Assembly: GCA_041666425.1 (NCBI GenBank)
Contig: JBAYHA010000047.1
Span: forward strand, 1 to 6,631
DNA: 6,631 nucleotides
Origin: JBAYHA01 sp041666425
Lineage (GTDB): Bacteria > Patescibacteriota > Patescibacteriia > UBA11705 > JABHMO01
Direction of reading: 5' to 3'
Part shown: piece by piece, positions 1-5,716 of the stretch
Layout: each line of letters begins with the position of its first letter
How positions within the stretch are numbered: the first letter of the stretch is position 1
Translations under genes and position numbers: made by a program
The notes under the pieces: generated by a model
The model's input: only the letters and a program-made list of their open reading frames with translations
What the model was told of the DNA's origin: nothing
Databases searched by the model: none

Positions 1-1
1 A

Positions 2-862
2 AGTTATATGGGAATTTATTCTAATACCGTGGGGGAAAATTCAAAATCGGGATATTTTTCCAACGGGAGTCTTGCTGGATTTGGTTTATATGTTTTGAGT
101 AGCAATATTGGCGGTTATGTGAGTGCCACAAAAACCGCTTTATTATTAAATTCCGCCGAGATTGGAATAAATTTGGTTACAAAAAAAGGGGGGATAATTT
201 CGGAACTAAAAAATTCACGATTGCAAACCATCAATCAAGCAAAATTGTCTTTTTTAAATGAAGATAATCAGTCGGTTTCTTTTTTGGCAGAAAATTTTGA
301 TCCTGCCTCGTTAGAATCGACATCAAAAGTTGAATTGGGGTTGCCCGGGATTGGTGCAAATATTTCCGGTAATGATTTGGCTTTGAACGTTTCAGGGAAT
401 TCCACCTTGAACGGTGATGTTGTTATCAATGGTTTTTTGTCCGTAAAAAATGGTTGTAGCGGTTGTTCAGTTGGTGATTTGGCGGAATCTTTTAAAATAA
501 AAAATGAAATAGATTCAGGTGCTATTGTGGCCATGGATGAAAATTTAACTTTGTTCAAAGCGGACAAAAATGAAAATAGGGTGGTCGGCGTTATCTCCAC
601 CAATCCGGCATTGGATTTGAACAAAATAGATGGTCAACCGTTAGCTTTGTCCGGTGTGGTTCCTGTGTCGGTGAGCAATGAAAATGGAAAAATCAACGCC
701 GGTGATTTTATTATGGCTTCTTCTGTGGCCGGTGTCGGCGCCAAAGCGTGCGGACAGGGAACGGCCGTGGGCAAAGCGCTGGAAGGTTTTTCTTCTAAAT
801 TTGGTAAAATAAAAATGATTGTCAGTTTGAGTTATTATAATGGAGCGCCTTGTAAAAAATAG
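2..862 (+). CDS. C-terminal part of a surface/tail-fibre-like protein with a peptidase-G2-like self-cleavage domain (5' partial)
   Basis: The frame is open to the left edge, so the true start lies upstream; residues here are numbered from the Met codon at 8. Residues 1-100 are Gly/Ser/Asn-rich short strands resembling a beta-helical or fibre shaft. Residues 110-147 carry repeat-like strands (NVSGNSTLNGDVVINGFLSV). From about 155 there is a domain with D157-L-A-E160, VVGVIST (192-198), LALSGVVPV (212-220), GKINAGDFI (227-235) and AVGKALEGF (253-261). This pattern is typical of the peptidase G2/intramolecular chaperone domain ending phage tail spikes, and of many large Patescibacterial surface proteins. 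In the phi29 tail spike, as I recall, cleavage falls just before the Asp of a similar D-x-x-E motif. By analogy the last 128 residues could assist trimer folding and then be released. C150 and C153 lie just before the motif. Export cannot be judged because the N-terminus is missing. The family call is by pattern; the exact role is unknown. Confidence 0.72.
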   Translation, partial: SYMGIYSNTVGENSKSGYFSNGSLAGFGLYVLSSNIGGYVSATKTALLLNSAEIGINLVTKKGGIISELKNSRLQTINQAKLSFLNEDNQSVSFLAENFDPASLESTSKVELGLPGIGANISGNDLALNVSGNSTLNGDVVINGFLSVKNGCSGCSVGDLAESFKIKNEIDSGAIVAMDENLTLFKADKNENRVVGVISTNPALDLNKIDGQPLALSGVVPVSVSNENGKINAGDFIMASSVAGVGAKACGQGTAVGKALEGFSSKFGKIKMIVSLSYYNGAPCKK

Positions 863-876
863 AAAAATAATATAAT
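850..876 (+). promoter_or_regulatory. Candidate promoter for cysS
   Basis: A perfect TATAAT lies at 871-876, preceded by TTGTAA at 850-855 with a 15-base spacer, which is shorter than ideal. It overlaps the end of the upstream gene. If used, transcription would start at about 883, exactly at the palindrome before cysS. AT-rich sequence makes chance matches common, so this is tentative. Confidence 0.3.
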
Positions 877-882
877 GTGGAG

Positions 883-912
883 GGGCACGAGGCATCGTGC
901 CCGTACTTTTTT
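883..912 (+). terminator. GC-rich palindrome followed by a T-run: terminator of the surface-protein gene or leader hairpin of cysS
   Basis: Arms GGGCACGA (883-890) and TCGTGCCC (895-902) pair perfectly over 8 bases around a GGCA loop. GTAC and six T follow (903-912). This fits an intrinsic terminator 20 bases after the stop at 862. The flanks (GGGGC before, GCCCGTAC after) also resemble dispersed palindromic repeats seen in many bacterial genomes, so it may be a repeat recruited as a terminator. Its G+C content contrasts sharply with its surroundings. Confidence 0.6.
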
Positions 913-922
913 CAAAAAATTT

Positions 923-2314
923 ATGCCAATTAAATTATTTAATACCATATCCCGCGAAATTGAAGAATTCAAGCCTCAAAAAAACAATGAGGTTTCTTTT
1001 TATACTTGCGGACCGACGGTTTATGGATTTGCGCATATTGGTAATTTGCGAACATATATTTTCGAAGATATTTTAAAAAGAGTTTTGGAGTTTAACGATT
1101 ACAAAGTTAATCATGTCATGAATATTACGGATGTTGGCCATTTGACCGGTGATGGAGATGAAGGAGAAGATAAAATCGAAAAAAGCGCTTTGCTCGAATC
1201 AAAATCAGTTTATGAAATAGCAGAATTTTATACGGATGCTTTCCAAAAAGATTTGCAAAATTTGCATATTATAACTCCGAATGTTTGGTGCAAAGCGACG
1301 GAGCATATTCAAGAACAAATTGAATTGATAAAAAAACTGGAAGAAAAAGGTTTTCTTTACAAAATTTCCGATGGTTTATATTTTGATACAGCCAAATTTC
1401 CAAAATATGGGGATTTGGCACATTTGAATTTATCCGGTCAAGAAGCGGGTGTTCGAGTAGAAATAAATCCTGAGAAAAAAAATCCAACCGATTTTGCTGT
1501 TTGGAAATTTTCACCGCGAGAAAAACAACGATTAATGGAGTGGGATTCTCCTTGGGGCATTGGTTTCCCTGGTTGGCATATTGAATGTTCGGCCATGAGC
1601 ATGAAATATCTTGGCGAAACGATTGATATTCATGCCGGAGGAATTGATCATATTCCGGTTCATCATACCAATGAAATTGCGCAGAGTGAATGTGTGACAG
1701 GCAAGCAATTTGTAAATTATTGGTTGCATGGAGAATTTCTTTTGATTAATGACAATCGCATGGGCAAATCAGTTGGTAATTTTATCACCTTGAATGACTT
1801 GGTCGAAAAAGGATTTGACCCAATGGTTTATCGAATGTTTTGTTTGTCCTCTCATTATCGAAGCAAATTGAATTTTACTTTTGAAAATTTGGAAAATGCA
1901 AGAAATATTTGGCAAAAGTTAAAAACCAAATTTTTGAATCTCGGCAAATTGACCGGCAAAATCAAGGAAGAATTTTTATTGCAATTCACCGCTTGTGTTA
2001 ATGACGATCTGGGCGTGCCAAAAGCTTTGGCCGTGGTTTGGGAAGTTTTAAAATCTGATCTGTCGGATTTTGACAAACGGGCGACTTTGCTTGAATTTGA
2101 CAAAGTGCTCGGCTTTGATTTGCAAAACACAAAAGATGATGAAAATAATTTTGAAATTCCGCAAGAAATAAAAAAATTGGCTGAACAAAGATTTCAGACC
2201 AAATTAAAAAAAGATTTCAAAAAGGCCGATGAACTTCGGAAGAAAATAGTTGAGCAAGGTTTTGAAATCGAAGACTTTGTGGAAAGTTACAAGATAAAAA
2301 AAATTGAAAAATAA
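923..2314 (+). CDS. cysS: Cysteinyl-tRNA synthetase
   Basis: This class Ia synthetase charges tRNA-Cys with cysteine using ATP in the cytoplasm. The start at 923 (MPIKLFNT) gives 463 residues against 461 in E. coli CysRS. The frame is open back to an ATG at 875, but those 16 extra codons are the palindrome region and lack family character. With the 923 start the motifs match E. coli numbering closely: C29 in YTCGPTVY, HIGN 38-41 for the HIGH signature, and zinc ligands C29, C222 (WHIECSAM), H247 and E251 (HHTNEIAQ). The KMSKS loop falls at 279-283 but reads RMGKS, with the second Lys and the Ser kept. The Lys-rich C-terminal part corresponds to the anticodon-binding region. There is no Shine-Dalgarno site before 923. 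A 78-base gap separates its stop from the stop of the convergent speH. The assignment is secure. Confidence 0.97.
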   Translation: MPIKLFNTISREIEEFKPQKNNEVSFYTCGPTVYGFAHIGNLRTYIFEDILKRVLEFNDYKVNHVMNITDVGHLTGDGDEGEDKIEKSALLESKSVYEIAEFYTDAFQKDLQNLHIITPNVWCKATEHIQEQIELIKKLEEKGFLYKISDGLYFDTAKFPKYGDLAHLNLSGQEAGVRVEINPEKKNPTDFAVWKFSPREKQRLMEWDSPWGIGFPGWHIECSAMSMKYLGETIDIHAGGIDHIPVHHTNEIAQSECVTGKQFVNYWLHGEFLLINDNRMGKSVGNFITLNDLVEKGFDPMVYRMFCLSSHYRSKLNFTFENLENARNIWQKLKTKFLNLGKLTGKIKEEFLLQFTACVNDDLGVPKALAVVWEVLKSDLSDFDKRATLLEFDKVLGFDLQNTKDDENNFEIPQEIKKLAEQRFQTKLKKDFKKADELRKKIVEQGFEIEDFVESYKIKKIEK

Positions 2315-2319
2315 TTTTT

Positions 2320-2353
2320 CCAAAAGAAAAAGGCTGCTCGTTGGGCAGCCTTT
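2320..2353 (-). terminator. Intrinsic terminator of speH (minus strand)
   Basis: Arms AAAGGCTGC (2329-2337) and GCAGCCTTT (2345-2353) form a 9-base stem with a 7-base loop. Read on the minus strand, the stem is followed by a T-rich tract (TTTTTCTTTT), placing a good terminator about 40 bases after the speH stop. On the plus strand only three T follow, so it would act weakly for the convergent cysS. Confidence 0.8.
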
Positions 2354-2392
2354 GCGAATGTGGCTCTTTGTGTTTTTGGTAACCTCCTTCAG

Positions 2393-2782
2393 TCAGCCCG
2401 CTTTCATAACGGGGACAGCGATTCGCTCGTGTAGAAGCATTTCCTTTGCTTCGAAAAAACGAGAAACAGCTTCGATGGTTTTTAGACCATCATTGATTCC
2501 TCGGCAAGAATAGATTTCCACATAAATAGAATCGTATTCTTTGTAGGTGTGCACGGCAAAGTGAGATTCACTCAAGACAAATGTGATGGTGTATCCGAGA
2601 GGTTCAAACTTGGCAAACGCGACTGAACAGATGTGAAAATCTTCCGCCTCCAAAGCTTTGGTAAAAATCTCACGAGCGTAATCAAGATCGAAAAGTTGTG
2701 GACGCAGTCCGCCGTGGAAAACACAAGAAACTTGGTTGCCGATCGGCGGAGAAACATAAGCAACAGCTTGTTCGCCTCGCAT
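2393..2782 (-). CDS. speH: S-adenosylmethionine decarboxylase proenzyme, prokaryotic SpeH/SpeD type
   Basis: The enzyme decarboxylates AdoMet to supply the aminopropyl group for spermidine. It is made as a proenzyme that cleaves itself to form a pyruvoyl cofactor. The preferred start at 2782 gives 129 residues, near the usual 120-130. In that numbering LSESHFAVHT holds the processing site between E72 and S73. H78 and C93 (YSCRG) sit 5 and 20 residues after that serine, the spacing of the processing His and catalytic Cys in Thermotoga maritima SpeH (S63, H68, C83). The upstream KFEPLGYTITFV also fits the family F-x-P-x-G segment. The start is set by GGAGGG eight bases upstream; the longer frame from 2824 has no ribosome site. 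The gene has its own promoter and terminator and faces away from dus. Sampled 60-base lines run about 43-53% G+C, against 22-37% in sampled lines of neighbours, which may indicate transfer or strong expression. No spermidine synthase lies in the window. Confidence 0.92.
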   Translation of the reverse strand: MRGEQAVAYVSPPIGNQVSCVFHGGLRPQLFDLDYAREIFTKALEAEDFHICSVAFAKFEPLGYTITFVLSESHFAVHTYKEYDSIYVEIYSCRGINDGLKTIEAVSRFFEAKEMLLHERIAVPVMKAG

Positions 2783-2790
2783 GACACATT

Positions 2791-2796
2791 CCCTCC
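2791..2796 (-). promoter_or_regulatory. Shine-Dalgarno site that fixes the speH start
   Basis: The minus strand reads GGAGGG here, with eight bases before the ATG at 2782-2780. It lies inside the in-frame extension from the upstream ATG at 2824, so translation most likely begins at 2782. Most other genes in the window lack such a site. Confidence 0.75.
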
Positions 2797-2826
2797 ATTT
2801 TTGGGAAACTTTTAAAAGGAACATGT

Positions 2827-2848
2827 GAAAAAAGCAAAAACTTTTTTC
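2827..2848 (-). promoter_or_regulatory. Stem-loop at the 5' end of the speH leader
   Basis: GAAAAAAG and CTTTTTTC are perfect 8-base inverted arms (2827-2834 and 2841-2848) around a 6-base loop. The predicted transcript start is near 2848, so the hairpin would be the first element of a leader of about 66 bases. An A/T-only core makes it weak. It could stabilise the mRNA or be an operator; no known riboswitch is recognised. Confidence 0.35.
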
Positions 2849-2854
2849 GAGGTA

Positions 2855-2883
2855 ATTATAGAGAATATTTATAAAAATTGCAA
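2855..2883 (-). promoter_or_regulatory. Promoter of speH
   Basis: On the minus strand TTGCAA (2883-2878) and a perfect TATAAT (2860-2855) are separated by exactly 17 bases, a near-consensus sigma-70-type promoter pointing into speH. It lies in the 112 bases between the divergent speH and dus starts. TATAAA at 2870-2875 on the plus strand could be the dus -10, but no matching -35 is seen. Confidence 0.75.
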
Positions 2884-2894
2884 TAGTAAAACAT

Positions 2895-3881
2895 ATGGGG
2901 GATAACTTTTGGAAAAAAACAAAAAAACCGATTTTGGTTCTCGCGCCTCTCGCTGGAATTACTGACGCGCCGATGAGAAAATTATGTCGTGATTTTGGCG
3001 CGGATGTTGTTTATACCGAAATGACTTCGATTGACGGATTGTTTTATGATTCGCGAAATACTTTGCATTATTTAAAAAAAATGCGTGGTGAAAAACCGAC
3101 CGTTTTGCAGTTGTTCGGCAAACGACCGGAGTTGGTAAAAAAAGCGGTTGAGATGGTGGAAGAGGCCGGTTTTTCAGGGATAGATTTGAATTTTGGTTGC
3201 CCTGCCAAGAAGGTGGTTAATCATGAAGGAGGAGTGACTTTGTTGCGAAATTTAAATTTATGTCATGAACTGGTGCAAGCCGTTTGCGAGGCAACGAAGT
3301 TGCCGGTTTCCGTAAAAACCAGAATTTCTATAAACAAATCCTGTCATTCGACAGGCCTTGTAAACGGCACTGGGAAAATAACGGTCTTTGATTTTATAGA
3401 AAAAATAAAAGATTTACCGGTTTCGACTTTGATACTGCACGGCCGAAGTTATGAACAAGGTTTTGTTGGTCCGGTTGATTTTGAAATTATGGCCGAAGCC
3501 AAAAAACAGTTTAAAGGAATTTTTATTGGCAATGGAAATTTAAATACGCCAGAGGACGTGGCTGAAATGTTAGAAAAAACCAAGGCCGATGGCGTGGCGC
3601 TCGCGCGCGGAATTTACGGCAAGCCGTGGTTGTTTTCTCAAATTAAAAATTATTTAGAAAAAGGAAAATATTATTTTCCTGATTTAAAAGAAATAAAAAA
3701 AACGGCCTTGCTTCACGCCAAATATAATTTCAAAATGAAAGGCGATCATGGAATTATTGAAATGCGCAAATATTTGTGTTGGTATTTTCGCGGATTTGCC
3801 GACGCTTCGCTCTGGCGACAAAAGTTGGTTTCTGTCACCACTTTTGATGAGATAAAGAAGATTTTAAAAGAGATTAAATAA
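2895..3881 (+). CDS. dus: tRNA-dihydrouridine synthase (DusB/NifR3-like)
   Basis: This FMN- and NADPH-dependent enzyme reduces specific uridines in tRNA D-loops to dihydrouridine. It has 328 residues, close to E. coli DusB (321). The FMN-barrel start APLAGITDAPMRKLC is at 17-31. LQLFGK is at 71-76. LNFGCPAKKV at 98-107 carries the catalytic C102. K141 (VKTR), H182-G183-R184 and NGN (213-215) follow. LARGIYGKPWLF at 236-247 corresponds to the phosphate-binding GR segment. The helical C-terminal domain includes MRKYLCWYFRGF (290-301). Between VKTRI and LILHGR there are about nine more residues than in E. coli DusB; this stretch (about 145-166) is Ser/Gly/Asn-rich and is encoded partly by a palindrome. 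The start at 2895 precedes the conserved barrel by a normal distance, without a Shine-Dalgarno site. A terminator follows 27 bases after the stop. The Dus family is certain; the subfamily is probable. Confidence 0.95.
   Translation: MGDNFWKKTKKPILVLAPLAGITDAPMRKLCRDFGADVVYTEMTSIDGLFYDSRNTLHYLKKMRGEKPTVLQLFGKRPELVKKAVEMVEEAGFSGIDLNFGCPAKKVVNHEGGVTLLRNLNLCHELVQAVCEATKLPVSVKTRISINKSCHSTGLVNGTGKITVFDFIEKIKDLPVSTLILHGRSYEQGFVGPVDFEIMAEAKKQFKGIFIGNGNLNTPEDVAEMLEKTKADGVALARGIYGKPWLFSQIKNYLEKGKYYFPDLKEIKKTALLHAKYNFKMKGDHGIIEMRKYLCWYFRGFADASLWRQKLVSVTTFDEIKKILKEIK
3340..3355 (+). repeat. Small palindrome inside dus, possible in-frame repeat remnant
   Basis: CCTGTC (3340-3345) and GACAGG (3350-3355) flank an ATTC loop. 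The string GTCATTCGACAGGC resembles one arm of common dispersed bacterial palindromes. It encodes SCHSTG in the extra loop of Dus, where the family needs no conserved residues. Repeat origin is inference from resemblance. Confidence 0.35.
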
Positions 3882-3908
3882 TGGCAAATGAACTTATCAA
3901 AAACACCT

Positions 3909-3935
3909 ACGACCTCTTGCAAAGGTCGTTTTTTT
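3909..3935 (+). terminator. Intrinsic terminator of dus
   Basis: ACGACCT (3909-3915) and AGGTCGT (3923-3929) form a 7-base stem with a 7-base loop. The tail is seven T running from 3929 to 3935. It ends the dus transcript before the promoter of the next gene. Confidence 0.85.
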
Positions 3936-3972
3936 GTGTTAAATTGTAACTTCTGTTGTTTGCGGTGGTTCG

Positions 3973-4000
3973 TTGACAATTTTTGTCATAATGTTATGAG
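3973..4000 (+). promoter_or_regulatory. Promoter of the 486-residue gene, with an inverted repeat over the -35 box
   Basis: A perfect TTGACA is at 3973-3978. After 16 bases comes TATGAG (3995-4000) with an extended -10 TG at 3992-3993. TGACAA (3974-3979) and TTGTCA (3983-3988) are 6-base inverted arms around TTT, so a dimeric regulator could bind over the -35 box. The -10 matches only four of six bases. Confidence 0.5.
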
Positions 4001-4034
4001 GAATAATATTTTTTTGTAGTTAATTTTTATTGGC

Positions 4035-4042
4035 AAGGAGGT
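4035..4042 (+). promoter_or_regulatory. Strong Shine-Dalgarno site of the 486-residue gene
   Basis: AAGGAGGT is a full complement to the usual 16S rRNA tail, five bases from GGAGG to the ATG at 4047. It fixes the start and suggests efficient translation. Confidence 0.85.
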
Positions 4043-4046
4043 AGCC

Positions 4047-5507
4047 ATGACCAGGAATATTATTGAGCAATTACGAAGTCAAGAAAATTTGTCAGAAGAT
4101 TTTTCTAAATTCAAAAAAATGGAGCAGTGGCTCGAGTTTTTGAAACGTCTTGCGCCTGAACAAAAGACGCGAGAATCGGTTTATTATATAAAGCTTTTGG
4201 AACTTGATGGTTCTTGGGATTGGGTATTGTTGGCATTTTCTCCCGAGCCAAAAGTTTTTCGGCAATTGGCAAAACAAAAAATGATTGAATTTTTTACTGA
4301 TGTGAAAGTTTTGCGTGATTTGGTTTATACGGCAATAGTTAAAGCAAAAATTAATGGCCAAGAAGTTACCGATCGAGAGTTCCTTTGGTTACTGCAAGGG
4401 CTGGTTAGAGTTTGGAATTTGCGCGATCTCTGGTATTTTCGTAATGATTTGAGGCTTCTTTCAGGAAACAGGAAGGGTTTGAGTCTTGTTTATTATGAAA
4501 GTTTAAAAAATATTACCAGAGAACAAATTGAGCATTGTTACGATTTGCCTGTTTTGTTGAATTATTTTGTTAATGTTTTTCAATCCAGAATTTTGTTTGA
4601 TCGAATAATGTCTCTAATGATTGAAAGAAAAGAAACATTTGCGGCTGAAAATATTTTTTATTCGGAAGTCGTGGAAAAAAATCGATATTTTAAAAAACGT
4701 ATCAGCAAATTTTTGTTGAAAAATAAAAAATGGGAAGAAACTAGAACGCAAGAGTTGATTTGTTTTAAAAAGCGAGCGGTGCAATTGAAACTGTTTGTTT
4801 TGGAGCAAAAGATAATTTCCGTTTTGGCAGAGAGAGCTGATATTTTAAGTCAATGTTTTTTGGCGAATGATTTTTTTGTCAGCGAAGAACAAAGAGAGAA
4901 GTCGGCCAAATTACTTGATGATTTGAGCTTGGACAAAGAAGCTTTGTCAAAATTTTTGGATATTGTGATTAGAGATAAATACAAAGAAGCCATTCCGTGT
5001 GATGATTTTTTGAAAAAAGCTTTTGTTTCTCAATTAAAAGCGGTCAAAACTTATCAGGATTGGCGAGATTTATTTAATTTTGGTGAGGAGATTGTTAAGG
5101 AGAATTCACAAGTAGTTATTGAAACACTTCAACAAATTGCTGATGAACCAAAAAATGTTTTTTGGTTGTTACAATTTAATGATGCCGGAGTTTTTTCGAA
5201 AGAAGATCGGGACAGTTGTGGTTTTGTCAAAGCCGTTTATCAACGAGCTTTTGCTGTAGCTGATAGTTTGAACATTTGTGGTCAATTGTGGCGCAGATGT
5301 TGTGCAGAAATCAAACGTTTTGATCGAGAAGGAAATATCTTTTATCGAAATATGGAAAATGATCGAGTCATTAGAAAGCTGGTTTTTGCAAAAATATTGC
5401 AACTGGCCAAGAGTGTTGATGATTTGAATGAAACGTTTCCGACCGTTGAAATGTTAAATGAGGAAGAAAAAGAGTTGTTGTTAAAATGCGTAGAAAAATT
5501 TGCTTGA
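4047..5507 (+). CDS. Helical protein of unknown function, 486 residues
   Basis: I do not recognise this family. The start is set by a strong Shine-Dalgarno site. The protein looks almost entirely alpha-helical and soluble, with no signal peptide or membrane segment. It is rich in Leu, Phe, Lys and Glu, with repeated amphipathic stretches such as MEQWLEFLKRL (25-35), FLWLLQGLVRVW (112-123) and KLFVLEQKIISVLAERA (near 250-270). These could be helical-repeat (HEAT- or TPR-like) units, but no clear repeat consensus is visible. No nuclease, ATPase or zinc motif is seen; the Cys residues are scattered. It is a single-gene unit with its own promoter and terminator between dus and the mreB-linked gene, so the context gives no role. 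In a CPR genome it would be a lineage-specific protein, perhaps a scaffold. The frame after its TGA stop may continue in a shifted register. Confidence 0.85.
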   Translation: MTRNIIEQLRSQENLSEDFSKFKKMEQWLEFLKRLAPEQKTRESVYYIKLLELDGSWDWVLLAFSPEPKVFRQLAKQKMIEFFTDVKVLRDLVYTAIVKAKINGQEVTDREFLWLLQGLVRVWNLRDLWYFRNDLRLLSGNRKGLSLVYYESLKNITREQIEHCYDLPVLLNYFVNVFQSRILFDRIMSLMIERKETFAAENIFYSEVVEKNRYFKKRISKFLLKNKKWEETRTQELICFKKRAVQLKLFVLEQKIISVLAERADILSQCFLANDFFVSEEQREKSAKLLDDLSLDKEALSKFLDIVIRDKYKEAIPCDDFLKKAFVSQLKAVKTYQDWRDLFNFGEEIVKENSQVVIETLQQIADEPKNVFWLLQFNDAGVFSKEDRDSCGFVKAVYQRAFAVADSLNICGQLWRRCCAEIKRFDREGNIFYRNMENDRVIRKLVFAKILQLAKSVDDLNETFPTVEMLNEEEKELLLKCVEKFA

Positions 5508-5562
5508 GCATTACAGAGGGGAATTGCTTTATCTGCTAAAAGATAAGGTTTTTGAGAAATAA
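5508..5562 (+). other. Possible shifted-frame C-terminal extension of the 486-residue protein
   Basis: In the +1 frame relative to the annotated gene, codons run from the A-run at 5494-5498 through the stop zone to TAA at 5560-5562, reading NLLEHYRGELLYLLKDK and a few more residues. This continues the Leu-rich helical character of the preceding ELLLKCVEK. One extra A in the run would explain it. The terminator stem starts only 20 bases after this TAA. An open run of this length can also occur by chance. Confidence 0.3.
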
Positions 5563-5582
5563 TAAAAAGATAAATTTAAAGC

Positions 5583-5609
5583 ACTCCGCTACATTGAGCG
5601 GAGTTTTTT
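5583..5609 (+). terminator. Intrinsic terminator of the 486-residue gene
   Basis: ACTCCGCT (5583-5590) and AGCGGAGT (5597-5604) form an 8-base stem with a 6-base loop, followed by a T-run (5604-5609) and further T-rich sequence. It isolates the upstream gene from the mreB-linked unit. Confidence 0.88.
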
Positions 5610-5623
5610 ATTTTATTTGAATG

Positions 5624-5651
5624 TTGTTTTTTTGTTAATTTATGCTATAAT
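5624..5651 (+). promoter_or_regulatory. Promoter of the 172-residue gene and probably mreB
   Basis: TGCTATAAT (5643-5651) is a perfect extended -10. TTGTTT at 5624-5629 gives a -35 with a 16-base spacer. The predicted start near 5658 leaves a leader of about 60 bases before the ATG at 5717. Confidence 0.72.
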
Positions 5652-5665
5652 TTAAGGTGTATAAC

Positions 5666-5685
5666 TTGTTTGCTTTTGTTTGCTT
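5666..5685 (+). repeat. Two tandem copies of a 10-base unit in the leader
   Basis: TTGTTTGCTT occurs twice back to back (5666-5675 and 5676-5685). The copies lie just downstream of the predicted transcript start of the 172-residue gene. They could be a binding site or a slippage-prone repeat; no known element is recognised. Confidence 0.6.
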
Positions 5686-5716
5686 TTCATCATAAAATAC
5701 AATAACCAAAACAAAT

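Noticed and set aside
268..624. Minus-strand open frame of 118 codons
   Set aside because: It lies wholly inside the surface-protein gene, has no ribosome site and no recognisable domain.
875..922. Upstream ATG giving CysRS 16 more residues
   Set aside because: The extra codons are the palindrome and T-run. Starting at 923 places the HIGH and KMSKS motifs and zinc ligands in register with E. coli CysRS.
2304..2513. Plus-strand open frame over the cysS-speH junction
   Set aside because: It crosses the terminator hairpin and the speH coding region in antisense. The speH reading is confirmed by motif spacing.
2783..2824. Upstream ATG giving AdoMet decarboxylase 14 more residues
   Set aside because: It has no ribosome site, while the ATG at 2782 has GGAGGG at ideal distance and gives the usual family length.
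4092..4361. Minus-strand open frame of 89 codons within the 486-residue gene
   Set aside because: Its Phe/Lys/Asn-rich product is what the antisense of an AT-rich helical gene yields; no start signals are present.
5527..5548. Weak hairpin with T5 after the 486-residue gene
   Set aside because: The stem is a 6-base A/T-rich core with a wobble pair. A much better terminator is at 5583-5609 and the stretch may be coding in a shifted frame.
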